Shown: positions 38,986 to 51,143 of the stretch, piece by piece | Position numbering within the stretch: the stretch's first letter is position 1 | Layout: every line of letters starts with the position of its first letter | Assembly: GCA_963693365.1 (NCBI GenBank) | Contig: CAVNZM010000009.1 | Coordinates: 5,456,001-5,520,000 of the forward strand | Origin: Amoebidium appalachense | Taxonomy: Eukaryota > Ichthyosporea | Length of the DNA stretch: 64,000 nucleotides | Direction: 5' to 3' | The notes under the pieces: generated by a model | Told to the model about the DNA's origin: nothing | What the model saw: only the letters and a program-made list of their open reading frames with translations | Database searches by the model: none | Position numbers and translations under genes: made by a program

Positions 38986-39598
38986 TTACTCCAGCAGCTC
39001 GTGCAGCATCCTGTCCAGCTCGGCCTTGATGTCCGTGTACTTCTTGGTCTCCGTGTCCACCTCCCCCTGCAGCCGCGTGCACTGCTTTTCCAGGTCCCGC
39101 ACCTGCACCTTAATAAGTCAGCACCAGCTCTCCCCTCCTCCCCTCCCCCCCCCCCCCCCTCCGTCCACCTCCCCCTTCATCCCTACCTACCCTCCGTCCC
39201 TCCCTTCCCCCTCCCTCTCTCCGCCCCCCCCCCCCCCCTCCCCCCCCCCCCCTCCCCTCCGTCCCCCTTCCTCCCCCCCCCCCCTCTCTCACCTTGCGCT
39301 CGAGCTGCTCGGCCATCAGCTCCTTGTCGCTGCTGGCCCTGCTGCTGTCTCTGCTGTGTGCCAGCTGCTCCTCGGCCGTCTCAAGGTCGGCCTCCAGCCG
39401 CTTCTGCTTGCCCTCGGCTGCCTGGTAGCGGGCCTCCACCTTGTCGCACTTGCTGTGCCATTCCTGCAGCAAACGGCTCAATCAGTGGGTGTGCACGGTC
39501 TACAGGTGCAGAGCCGTAGAACACGGTACAGAGTATGGGCCGATACACAAAACGATACAGATACAAGCAGCACCCATGCTTGTAGCACACCGAAAGAA

Positions 39599-39639
<41 letters not shown>

Positions 39640-39885
39640 GTGTGTGAGAGGAGGGGGGGGAAGGGGCTGCTGCTGTAAGCAGTGACAAGCATGGTGAAAA
39701 GACATCAATAAGCCCACAGAGACAACCACACAAACAGCCACCCATCAACTGTGCAGGTTTCAAAAACTTGAGCAGAGCCTAACCACAAGTGTTCCCCAAG
39801 TAAACCCCAGCCCTCACAAAAGAAGAGGGGCACAGGCACACCGTCCTGAAAAACTTCGCTTATGGTTCCCAACCCGTCTCTTAAA

Positions 39886-39928
<43 letters not shown>

Positions 39929-41300
39929 GGATGGGAGGGGTGTGTGTGCGGGAGGTATGGGTGGATGGGTGGCTGCGGAGGGGGGAGGGGGGATTCGGAG
40001 TACAAACATTCAAGATCGACAACACAGCAGTTTCTGAATAGCACGCACAAGAGTATGAATCATGGATAGAACCCGTCCTAAGGGGTGGCTTATGTCATGT
40101 CATTCACAGTACCCAAGTTTCGATCCCTGCCCCTTGCGTGAAACCCAACTCACATACTGCTTCGCTTATGCATGGCCATCCGCCTTAATTCGGACCGAGT
40201 AGGATTACTTTAACAAGCAAAAGTACACGCAAGAGCAGTGGGAAGGGACCGGGACTTCGGTTGCAGCAGAAAACAACTAGCATAGAGGGAAGCGCGTGGG
40301 GACGGGGGTAAAAGGGAGGGGGGGGGGGGGGGGGTCAATAATACACAAAAAGGCATGTGAGGGGAGGGGAGAGTCGTGAGCGGCACACCGAACATGGGCA
40401 CATAAAAGAAGAAAAAAACAGGCATGAAACCACTGTCGAGTTAGGAGAGGAAACAGAGTTGCAAAAGTCCCAAAGAGAGAAACGGTAATTGAGAATGGCT
40501 TGGAGCCACAAAAACGGAGGGGGGGGGAGGGGGGAGGGGGGGGGGGGGGGAGGGGAGGCAAGCACGTATGCATCCGTCAAACGGCCAACGGGACGAGAGG
40601 GATGAGAGAGAGGAGGTGGGTGGCTGCGTGGGTGGCTGTGGTCTTGGGGGGTCATGGTACACAGTGCAAATACGCAAAGCCAAACAGCCTGCAGGATACA
40701 AACCGTCGAACAAAAAGGAATAAACACAGAGAAGACAGCAAGAAAAGGACGAGCAGGTGTAAAAAGGTGGCGGTGGTGGTGGGGGGAGAGGTGGGGGGGG
40801 GTAGAGAGCGATATAGAGTATGAAGTACTGCGGGAGGGGGCGCGGCGGGGAGGGGCGGGAGAGGGGAGGGGGCAGGGGGGGGAAGGAGGGGGGAAGAGGG
40901 GCTATAATCAAGTCGGCTAACTTATAGATCCGAAGCAATCCAATCATACGAATTAGGGAACACCCTTTGGGCAGGGGGGGAGGGGGGGGGGGGTGGGGGA
41001 GAGGAGCAGATCATTGCACATGGCTTGGCATGACTTGGCAGCATGTATACACAGGCAGAGACACGTCCAGTTTACACGAGAGGATCCTTGACACATGCAC
41101 AAAGTATGCATACGTCATACTGTGGCGTTTCTGTACGTGTGTCTGCCTCTACATAGGCAGCTGCGAGGGCAAGCATCTGTAGTGCTGCTTGCACAGGCTG
41201 TGTGCATATGCTTTGTACTTGTGCGCGTGACTGTGAGAGTGTGTGCAATTTCTATTCTTCCCTTTTAGTAAATGGGTTTGGTGCTGTGCGCACCTGTGTG

Positions 41301-41339
<39 letters not shown>

Positions 41340-42013
41340 ATGTGCATGTGTGTGCTTTTGTCTTTGTGTCTGTGCTGTGCATGTGTGGGTGGTTCTCGCC
41401 TGAATACTTATGCAGGTGCTCGTGAGTTATTTGTGGATGGAGAGGTAGGGATGTATAGTTTAGTTTACGTTTGTGCGCCATGCTGTGTGTACAGACGTGC
41501 CTGTATTTGCTTCAAAGTTGTGTTCGGTGTGTGCCCTTGGTATGTCGATGACTGCAGTTTTGTGGGTTGCCCTTGTGGGTTTGTCTATGCATGTACGCCT
41601 GCGTCCTTGTGTGTAAGAGCGTGCGTGTGTGAGTGCGCGTGCTGTATGTGCGCGTGAGAGCATGCCTGCTTGGGTGTGCGTGTGCGCGCGAGGCGTACCT
41701 TTAGCTGGCGCTCCAGCTCTTCTACCTTGCCGCTCTCAGCGGACTTGTGGCTGCTGCGGGCCTTGCGGTCGGCCTCCTCTGCGCGTGCCTCGTACTGCTT
41801 GAGGCGGGTCTCGAACTGCGTGTTGCGCTCCTCGGCCTTGGCCAGGTCTGTCTCCAGCAGCTTGAGCTTGTTGGCCAGCGACTGCTGGCTGCCCTCCATG
41901 GCCGCCGCCCGCTCCTTGGCCTCCTTGAGCTGCGCCTCCGCCTGCTCGGCCCGCTCCGTGGCCGTCGTGGCGTCGCTTTTGAGCTGCTCCATCTTCTTCT
42001 TAATGGCCTCCAT
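38986..42013 (-). CDS. Tropomyosin, fungal-size (200 aa), three exons
   Basis: Coiled-coil actin-filament binding protein stabilising cables and regulating myosin. Exon 1 (42013-41699, 105 codons) starts MEAIKKKMEQLKSDA, the classic tropomyosin N-terminus, and is continuous heptad repeat. Exon 2 (39463-39293, 57 codons) starts EWHSKCDKVEARY and ends AEQLERK. Exon 3 (39102-38986) gives VRDLEKQCTRLQGEV, then KYTDIKAELDRML, HELLE and TAA. All junctions are phase 0. The total of 200 aa matches budding-yeast Tpm1 in length, and the C-terminal pattern AEQLER..L...KY.D.K.ELD matches fungal tropomyosins, unlike the 284-aa animal muscle forms. Intron 1 is about 2.2 kb of G-rich and microsatellite DNA. 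It diverges from the TM9SF gene across about 585 bp. Confidence 0.93.
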
Positions 42014-42597
42014 CGTGGCGAAGTACGCTGTGCGTCTACCACAGGTGTTAGCTGTTTAGCTATGTTTTTTGCTACGTTTGCGCGGCAGAACTGGGCGCCC
42101 CAGCTCTGCGTTTCATTGTGTACACAGCCAGCACCCTGTTGACGCACAGTGGTCAAAAATGCAAAGCCACCAGCCAGTGGCATGCTGGTGCGTATAGCCA
42201 TATTAGGCAACAATGGCGCAAACATCCGGTTGCCTGTTGCCATAGCCAGCCGCATACCACATCCACGCACAAGATTCTGTCCGGCACAAGATGCTACCTG
42301 ACCTTACCTTTCTCGGATCGCTCGAGCTCGGGTATGTCCGAAGTTGACCGTCATGTTTTTTCCTTTATTACTGTTTTTTGTTTTTGGTAGCTGAGGGCCG
42401 GAAAGCTTCAGTACACTAGCTAGAGGTCAGGCTGACTCCGTGTGAATTCCTTGGTCGCCCAACGACATTCAGACCGTGTGCCTGTGTTGTCTGCCCGCTG
42501 GGGGCCACTAGTTAACCAGAAAAGCACCAAGGGTTAAGCTGCCGTCACAGCAGGACCACTGGGTGTGTGCCACCTTGGCACCGTGTGGCCAGGCAGG
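42014..42597. promoter_or_regulatory. Divergent promoter region, tropomyosin / TM9SF
   Basis: 584 bp between two start codons facing away from each other, with almost no microsatellite DNA, unlike neighbouring introns. No TATA box is obvious. Confidence 0.55.
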
Positions 42598-43289
42598 ATG
42601 GGGGCCTGCCTGCTGCTGCTGGGCCTGCTAGCCCCGGCTGCAGCAATATTCCTGCCCGGTGTGGCCCCACGCGGCTACGAGGAGGTGTGAGCCTGCAAAA
42701 CGGGGACGGGTGGGTGGGTGGGTGGGTGGTGGTGGTGGTGGTGGTGGTGGTGGGGGGGGGGGGGAGGGGAGAAGGCGGTGGAAGGAACGGGGGGGGAAAT
42801 GGGCGTGAGAGCAGGTTGGCAGCAGTAGGGCTGGGGTAGAGGTGTGTGTGCATTCTGGGGGAGGTTGCGGCTAGGAGGGGAGGCTGAGCCGGAGGTGGGG
42901 GTGGCAGGGCGAGGCAGTGGCGGTGTGGGCTAACGAGCTGACGTCCCGGGAGACGGTGCTGGGCCACGAGTACAGCCACTACGACCTGTGCCCGGCAACA
43001 GACCCGGCAGACTACCGCCCAAACCTGGGCCAGCGCCTGTTTGGCGACCGTTACCAGCAGACGGCCTACGAGGTGCATGCCTGTGGTGTGTGTGTGTGTG
43101 TGTGTGTGTGTAGAGGGGGGGAGGGGGGGGAGGGGGGCAGCAGCTGAGGGGGGCCGCAGATCAACTTTCTGCGAGACACAGGGTGCAGCAACGTATGCAC
43201 CAAGGAGTACAACTGGGACAAGGAGGACGACAGAGCAAGACTGAGCGAGCTGCTAGTGGCCATACGTGACGAATACTACCACCACTGGT

Positions 43290-43345
<56 letters not shown>

Positions 43346-44057
43346 GTGGGGTGGTGTGGGGTGGTAGGGGGTGTGGGGTATGGGGTGGTGTGGGGTGGTA
43401 GGGGGTGTGGGGTGGTAGGGGGTGTGGGGTGGTAGGGGGTGTGGGGTGGTGTGGGGTATGGGGTGGTGCTGTCAGGGTATGTTGGGTGACACTGACGGTG
43501 CGTGCAGGGTGGTGGACAACCTGGACGTTCTGCTGACCCACATCCAGGGCCAGCCCACACAGGCCCAGGAGCTGGGCCACCCGCTCGGCCTGCTGTCGGT
43601 GCGTGCAGCCTGTGCTCTCTGCCACAGCCACAGAGCATACAGCCACAAGCAGGGCCTGCACAGATCCATTACGCTGTGCAAAACAGTGCGCATGCTGTTG
43701 TAGTGGCCACGTGCATGGCTGTGTGTGCTGACCCACGTGCATGGCTGTGTGCTGACCCTCGTGCATGGCCGTGTGCAGGGGGGGCCTATGTGGTGCTCAA
43801 CCACGCCAACCTGACCATCCTCTACCACGACCCCGAGACCCTGCCTGTGCGCCCAAACACAAAACTCATTGTCGGCGCACAGCTGGCCCTGGCAAGGTCC
43901 GCGCCTTGGCTGTGTGCATAGTGCGTGTGTGTGCGTGCGTGTGTCGTGTGTGATTTGCCTGGTGTGGTGTGTATGTGTATGTCGGGTGCCCATGGGTGTG
44001 TGCGTGTGTGTGTCTGTCTGTGCGTGTGCGTGTGCGTGTGTGCGCGCGCGCGCGCGC

Positions 44058-44114
<57 letters not shown>

Positions 44115-44252
44115 CAGGTTCTAAGTGATGTCCAAGCAGCCGGATCAGCTGTGGCAAGGAGCAGCCGCTTGTGATCAACCCGCAGGGGGGCGGTGCCAAG
44201 CAGGTCATCCGCTGGACCTACGAGGTGCACTTCCAGGTGGGTGCCTGCCTGT

Positions 44253-44283
<31 letters not shown>

Positions 44284-45492
44284 GGGGGGAAGGAGGAGGG
44301 CGGGGGGGGGAGGAGGGGACGGGGAGGGGAGAGGAGGGGGGCAGAGCACTGATGGGGCAGCAGGCCAGTCCTCTGCGCTGGGCATCACGGTGGGACCCCT
44401 ATCTGGCCATCCAGCATGCTGAGATCAGGTGGCTTAGGTGCGCCCAGCCCATCCTCCCTGCACTCAACCTCACTCCATCCTCACTGCCCCCCCCCCCCCC
44501 CCCCCCCTCCCCCCCCCCCCCCCCCCCCCCCCCCCTCCCCCCCCCCCCCCCCCCCCCCCCCCTCCCCGGACCAGCACTCACTCACCCGCTGGTCCGTGCG
44601 CCTTCACCAAGCAGCATACAAAGAGGGCCCACATGGTCCATTGCAGGTTGCAGACATGGTTGCCGTGGCCGGGCCCGGGGTGTGTGGCTGGTTGGGTAGT
44701 GTGTCCGCATCTGTCTTTTTCTCACTGTGTGTGTCCATCTCTGTGCACCTGTTCTCTCTTGGTGTGTGTCTGTGGTCGGTATGTGCTCTTTGTGTCTGGC
44801 CCCTGCATGTGTCTGTCTTTGCGCTCTCTCTGCCTGTGGCTGTTGTGCCCTGCACCAGCACGCTGACACAGCACACAGCATAGCCAACTCGCTGGTGATT
44901 GTTTTGTTCCTGTCGGGCATGGTGGCCATGATTCTGCTGCGTACGGTCTACCGCGACATAGCCCGCTACAACCGCCTGGACATCAGGGACGAGGTCGGAC
45001 ATCCCCCCCTCCCCTCCTGGCTGGCCTTTGGTGTGTTGTGCTGACAGGTGGGGCAGGAGGAACAGGGGGACGAGAGTGGCTGGAAGATGGTGCACGGGGA
45101 TGTGTTCCGGGCCCCCAGCCACTCCCTGCTGCTGTCGGCCCTGGTCGGCTCCGGCTCACAGCTGCTGGCCATGGTCTCCCTGTGCCTGCGTAGGGCCCCT
45201 ACCTGCCTGCCTGCCTGCCTGCCTGCCTGACCTGGGCCCCCAATATTGCTTCCTGAGAATGGGATGATGCATTATCTTTGTATATTGGCGGCAAAACCTA
45301 CATTGTGTTGTCTGTCCTGAATGTACACTCTGTACACTGCAACACATTCTTGACCCCCTGGCTTCCTGCCCATGCCTGTGTGTGTACTTTCTTGCATGCG
45401 AGGACATGAGAGGTCTGTTCAACCTGTGTGTGCCCCCACCGTCCTGTGTCTGCCTGGGTCATTCGTCCATACATATGCTTTACGTGTCGTGC

Positions 45493-45523
<31 letters not shown>

Positions 45524-47676
45524 AAAAAAAAAGAAATACGCTCCCCTCCCACCCATGCCCTTGCCTTGTGCATGTGCTCTGGGCAGTGCATGTGTATGGC
45601 CACAAACCCACACCCAAGGTGCCTTGCTGACTGGAGCGCAGTGTTCTCGTTCCTGCACCTGCTGTCGCCTGTGCGGCGGGGGTCGATCCTGACGGGGGCG
45701 GTGGTGCTGTTTGTGTGCCTGGGCGCCCTGGCCGGCTACGTAGCTGCCCGCATGGACCGCATGTTTGGGGGTGCACGGGCGAAGGCAAATGTGGCCCTCA
45801 CAGCCCTGCTGGTCCCGGGGTAGGTGCCTGCCTGCCTGCTGATAGGTGTGCAGCACATCTTGTGTGTGTGCCGTGTGCAGGCTGATCTTATGTGTGTGCC
45901 GTGTGCAGGCTGATGTTATGTGTGGCTGTGCAGGCTGATGTTATGTGTGGCCGTGCAGGCTAATCTTATGTGTGGCCGTGCAGGCTAATCTTATGTGTGG
46001 CCGTGCAGGCTGTTCTTCTCGATCTTTCTGCTGCTCAACACGGTACTGTGGGCCGAGACCAGTGCCAGCCACGTGGCCTTTGGGCCCATGCTGCTGCTGA
46101 TTGGCCTGTGGTTCCTCGTCTCCCTGCCCCTGACCGCCGTGGGCGCATACCTGGGGTACCGCAAGCCGGTGGGTGCATGGGGCCTTGTGTTCAATGTCCT
46201 TTTTCTTTCTTTGTGTGTGTGTGTGCGTGTGTGCGTGCGTGTGTGCGTTTGTGCGTGCGTGTGCGTGTGCGTTCGTGTGGGTGGGTGGGTGAGTGGGTGG
46301 GTGGATGGGTTGGTGGGGGAGGGGGTGGGGGTATGTACTACACGGAAGCATTGTTCCCGCTGACCCCGACATTACTTTCCCCGATGTTTTTTGGGGGGTG
46401 CCTGGTCTCCTGGGTGCTGGCGTGCAGGTGTGTGCTTTGGAGGTTGACTGGCGTCTGTAGCCATCAATGGGGCCAGGGGTGGTGGTGGTGGGAGGGAAAG
46501 GAGCTGTGGTGCATGTAAGGATGGTGCATGGAGTGGTGTTGATGGTGTGGCTGGTTGCTGTTTGGCTGGGTGGTGTGGCTGATTGCTGGGTCTTTATGTT
46601 TCTCAATATATCGGGGGTTGGCAAATTGCATCATTTGATTGGTTTTTGAACATTAACTCATTGTTCAGTGATCGTGGACTTGTGATTGGTCAACTGTGTC
46701 TTTAGTTGCATTAAATTTGAGAAATTGATGAGGAGGCTCTGAGGATTGATTGCGGTTCTGATAAGCAATTTAAAATTTAGCCCAATCAGAGGTCATAAAG
46801 CACCTATGAAAGCCTATTATATTAGAAGATCACCCATCAAAGCAAAACCAAAAAGCCATTTAGGAACGGAAAAACCGGCTGATTGGCTGGGTGGTGTGGC
46901 TGGTTGTTGATTGGCTGGGTGCTGTGGCTGGTTGCTGATTGGCTGGGTGGTTGTGGCTGGTTGCTGATTGGGTGGGTGGTGTGGTTGATTGCTGACTGGC
47001 TGGTTACAGGCCCCTGAGCCCCCCGTACGGATCAACCAGATAGCCCGTGAGATCCCTGTGCAGGTACATGCCCCCCCCCCCCCCCCCCCTCCCCCCCCTC
47101 TGGACCATGTGCTGATTTTTGCTGCAGCCCCGATACATGGGCCCTGTGGTGTCTGTGCTGCTGGCCGGGCTGCTGCCGTTCCTTGCCATCTTCATCGAGC
47201 TGTACTTCCTGCTGGGCTCGGTCTGGTGGGTGGCCCCCAGCGCCTGCATGTTGCTGTGGGTGTGGGCTGACTGGGCTGCAGGAACCACCGGCTGTACTTT
47301 CTGCCATTCTTCTTGCTGCTGGTGTTTGCCATCCTGGTCGTGGTCTGTGCCGAGGTCACCGTGTTGCTGGCATACTTCCAGCTGTGCCAGGAGGTGAGTG
47401 CATGCAGAGGAGGAGGGGGGGGGGGGAGGGCATGGGCTGACAGGCACATGGGTGTGTGTGCAGGACCACCAGTGGTGGTGGCCGGCCTACTGGCGGTCGG
47501 CAGGGCCTGCGCTGTACTTCTTTGCCTACAGCATCTACTACCTGTGCACGGCCCTGACCTTCAAGGGCGCCGTCAACACGTTCCTGTATCTGGGCTTCAC
47601 CCTGCTGATCACTATCGCCTTTGCCGCCATGACCGGTGAGTGTCTCCGTATAGCCATTATACATGCCCGTGCGTGC

Positions 47677-47725
<49 letters not shown>

Positions 47726-47840
47726 GAGGGGGGGGCTCTGGGGCTGCAGGACGAGTACTGACACGGCTGCAGGGTGTGTGGGGCTACTGGCGACACTGCT
47801 GTTTGTTCGGCGCATCTATGGCTCGGTCAAAATCGACTAA
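42598..47840 (+). CDS. TM9SF family (nonaspanin, EMP70), 16 exons
   Basis: Golgi/endosomal nine-span membrane protein with a large lumenal N-terminal domain. Start [21 protein letters not shown] is a signal peptide followed by the family's FxLPG. Lumenal exons hold [20 protein letters not shown] and [10 protein letters not shown] (exon 2, 42908-43072). The membrane core begins with [20 protein letters not shown] and [12 protein letters not shown] (exon 8, 44879-44993), then [33 protein letters not shown] (exon 12, 47010-47063) and [14 protein letters not shown]. The last exon (47773-47840) ends [12 protein letters not shown] plus TAA, the C-terminal Golgi-retention-type tail. About 621 aa, typical for the family. 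Exon 4 (43508-43598) to exon 5 (43779-43896) is off by one base at a G6 run, and the exon 6 acceptor (about 44137) is tentative. It converges on CHMP6. Confidence 0.93.
45850..46008 (+). repeat. Five decoy acceptors in TM9SF intron 10
   Basis: The real acceptor is CCGTGCAG|GCTGTTCTTC (exon 11 starts 46009). Directly upstream are five units of 29-35 bp, each with GTGCAGGCT[GA]AT[CG]TTATGTGTG. Each repeats GCAG|GCT and so copies the intron-exon junction. All five keep the AG. Confidence 0.85.
46545..47009 (+). repeat. Branch-point-region array in TM9SF intron 11
   Basis: From 46870 to the acceptor at 47009 about five units of 28-33 bp repeat GGTTGCTGATTGGCTGGGTG. The true intron end reads GATTGCTGACTGGCTGGTTACAG. 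Copies resemble the branch-point stretch (CTGAT/CTGAC) but lack TTACAG. A shorter related block lies at 46545-46590. AT-rich unique DNA (46610-46860) sits between. Confidence 0.7.
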
Positions 47841-48162
47841 CAAGTACTGCTTGCACAAGGGCATGCAACATCGGGTGCCAAGTACTGCATGCACAAGGAC
47901 ATACGACATAGGGTGCCAAAAACTGCTTGCACAAGGACATAGCATACGACATAGGGTGCCAAGGACTGCATGCACAACGACATAACATACGACACAGGGT
48001 GCCAAGTACTGCTTGCACAAGGACATACGACATGGGGTGCCAAGTACTGCTTGCACAAGGACATAGCATACGACATAGGGTGCCAAGTACTGCTTGCACA
48101 AGGAATAACATACGACATAGAGTGCCAAGTACTGCTTGCACGAGGACATAGCATAGGGTGCC
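47841..48162 (+). repeat. 36-43 bp minisatellite starting at the TM9SF stop codon
   Basis: Eight units beginning CAAGTACTGCTTGCACAAGG and ending ACATAGGGTGC follow the TAA with no gap. Unit length alternates between 38 and 43 bp by presence of AGCAT. It presumably forms the 3' UTR. Confidence 0.9.
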
Positions 48163-48469
48163 GGCTGTGCCGCACTGCGGACACAGGACCTGGCGCCTGC
48201 ACATTCTGTATATATATAGTAGTGGTCGGGCATGCCCCGGGCAGCCCACCAATGATTGACACTTTACACCGTCTAGTTAGCATGCCCACCTCCAAGAGCC
48301 ACAAAGGCAAAACAGACGAATATATTTAACAGTAGTTTAAAATGCAAGAATACAAGGTCTACAAAATACACTGTCTCTACATTCATTAATCACATGACCA
48401 AGTAGTCCCCTCTCTCTCAGCACGGGCCCCAGTGCCGACCCAGCACGGTGCCAAATGGGTGCATGGAGG
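48163..48469. other. Convergent 3' ends, TM9SF / CHMP6
   Basis: About 300 bp of unique sequence between the minisatellite and the CHMP6 stop. It contains a TATATATA stretch at 48212 and no further gene. It should hold both terminators. Confidence 0.5.
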
Positions 48470-49103
48470 CTATGCCGCCACCAGCTGGGGCTTGTCCTGC
48501 TGTGTCTCCTCTGCACCCCCCACCCAGTCAGCCTCCTCCCCCCCCCTTACCCCCCTTCTCCCCCCTCCCTCCCCCCCCCACACACACCACCCCCCCATGC
48601 CCCCATCCACGTGCACGCACCGACAGCAGGCAGGGGCACGTCGGGCACATCGGGGGCATTCTCCAGAGCCTCAAGGGCATCCAGTGCTGCTGCATCATCT
48701 GAAACCCCCCCGTGAGCATGCATCATAGACCCCCCATGTGGGCATGCATCATAGACCCCCCTGTGGGCATGCATCATAAACCCCCCTGTGGGCATGCATC
48801 ACAGATCCCCCTGTCTGCACACCATAACCCCCACCCACCCTCTGCCTGCTGTGCCTGCTCCTCCACCTTGGCCACCTGTTCCGCCTGTTCCACCTGTTCC
48901 ACCTGCTCGACCTGTTCGGGTACAGCCTCGGCCGCAGTCTCCTGCACGTGGCTGCAGGTCAGTGCAGGCCCTGCATGGCCAGTGGGCATGCCTGTGTCTG
49001 TTTGGTGCATGCAAAGTGCCTGTGTCTGATTGGTGCATGCAAAGTGTCCGTCTCTATTGAAGGGTGTACTTGCGTGGTGGTCTTCAAGCAAATTTGTGCT
49101 GCG

Positions 49104-49185
<82 letters not shown>

Positions 49186-49297
49186 TGTGTATGTGTTGAT
49201 GTGTGTGTGAGGCGTGTGTGTGAGGTGTGTGTGTGTGTGTTTGTGACTACAAGATTGATTTTTTTCCTGTGTGCGTGTGTGTGTGTTTGTCGTGTGT

Positions 49298-49371
<74 letters not shown>

Positions 49372-51143
49372 CTGTGCACGCAATCGTGTGTGTGTGCGCC
49401 CGCGTGCGTGTATGTGTGTGCGCGCGTGCGCGCGCGCGTATGCATGCGCATGTGCTGTATGTGTGCGCTCTCGCGTTGTGTGCGTGTATGTGCGCGCGCG
49501 TGTGCCTGATGGTGTGTGTGTGTGTGCCTAACTGTCTGTGTGTGTGGTGCCTGATGATGAAGATGTTTGTGTGTGTGTACGTGTGTGCGTGCGTGTGTGT
49601 GCCTATCTGTGTGTGCCTGGGGATTGTGTGTGTGTGTGCGCGCGCCTGTCTGTCTCTCTCTATGTGTGTGCCTGTGTGTGTGTGTGTGTGTGTGTTGTGA
49701 GTGTCTGTGTGTGTGTGTGTAAGTGTGCCTGTCTGTGTGTGTGTGTGTGCCTGTTTGTGTGTGTGAGTTTGTGTGTGTGTGTGTGTGTGCCCCCCCCCCT
49801 CTCTGTGTGTGTGCTTGTGTGTGTGCCTCTCTCTGTGTGTGTGTGGTTCACCTGTGTACCCGTCAGTGCCTCGAGCTCTGCCAGCACGTCCGCCTCGTCC
49901 TGAGCCGTCAGCTGTCCACTCAGTGCCTCGGATATTTGCTGCAGCCCACACAGTCAGACCACCCCTCATAGCCACCCCACCCTTCCACCCCCCAGCCACC
50001 CCACCCCTCCATCCCGGCCACCCCACCCCTCCACCCCCCAGCCACCCCACCCCTCCACCCCCCAGCCACCCCACCCCTCCACCCCCAGGCCACCCAGTAG
50101 GCAGCAGAAACAAAAGCGCGCACAAAGTGCCAACCCCACTCCCCCCCCCCCCTCCCCCTCCTCTCCTACCTCCGCCCCCTTACCCTTTTCATTTACCTAT
50201 TCTGCTCAATCCCCTACGCTCACACACTCACGGCTGTAGGCTTCGCATGGAAGGGGAGGGGCTAGGGGGAAGTGACTGAAGCCACGGCATTCAGAATCAA
50301 GAAAAGCGAAACATGGACAAGAGGAAAACAGGAAGAGATGTGGCAAAAGAAAGGAAAGGACAGGGGGGAGAGTGGTGTATGTATGTGTGTGTTTGAGGGG
50401 AGGGGAGGAGAGAGGGGGGATAAGAAGAGAACAGGGCAGGTTCTGAAGGGGGCAGGACAAGGGCTGCATAGCAGGGAGGGAAGCGTACGTTCTGGTAGGC
50501 TATGGCCTCTGCGTTGTCCTCCATCAGCCGCTCCACGTCCTCTATGGGCATCTCCTTGTTCAGGGCCTCCAGCACGTCCTTGCCCTGCTTGAGCCGTGCA
50601 AACACCTCCTTCTGCATGGCTGCAAACTCCACAGAGTTGACCTGCAGAAACCACGTTCAGCAACCCCCCCACCCCCCTCCCCCCCCCGGTGCACGCACCA
50701 GCTCATCCAGGTTTGCATATTGGGCCTCGGCCTGGGTCAGAAGGCCCTCCTGGTAGCGTTTCTTTTTGAGAAGCAGCAGCGCCTTGTTCTTGTTGCCCGC
50801 CGCCAGCGCCTGCCGTGCCAGCTCCTTCTCGCGCTCAATGTTGCCCTCCAGCTGCAGCCCCACTGTCAGTGATTCACCCTGCACCCTACACCCACTGCCT
50901 CCAAGCACATACGTGCACGCCCAAACCCACGCACACACCCACAAGCACACAAGCACACGCCCCCAAACCCCTGCACAGAGCGGGCTGCACCTGCATCCGG
51001 TATTTGTGCAGCTTGTCGCGCTGGTTCTTCAGGTCCAGCGTGGCGCGCTCCTGGTCTGTCACCTCCTTCTTGGGCGCCGGCTTCTTGCCTGCCGGCGCCC
51101 CCGGCGGGGCCTGTTTCTTCTCCTTTCCAAATATCCCTCCCAT
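48470..51143 (-). CDS. CHMP6 / Vps20, ESCRT-III subunit, seven exons
   Basis: Nucleates ESCRT-III filaments on endosomes by linking ESCRT-II to Snf7. Start [10 protein letters not shown] has Gly2 for the myristoylation known in this family. Exons 1-3 (51143-50991, 50851-50699, 50641-50489) are each exactly 153 nt and cover the basic core: [37 protein letters not shown] and [20 protein letters not shown]. Exon 4 (49938-49852) has [20 protein letters not shown]. Exon 5 (48941-48839) is a Glu/Gln/Val repeat ([15 protein letters not shown]) not typical of the family. Exon 6 (48698-48621) and exon 7 (48510-48470) give the acidic C-terminus [10 protein letters not shown] and KPQLVAA with TAG, like the LVAAS end of human CHMP6. 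All phases agree. Total 255 aa against about 200 in animals, the excess being the EQV insert. Confidence 0.95.
49095..49400. repeat. (TG)n tracts in CHMP6 intron 4
   Basis: (TG)n at 49110-49185 and 49300-49370, with looser TG/GC-rich DNA to about 49800. The intron carries no other feature. Confidence 0.9.
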
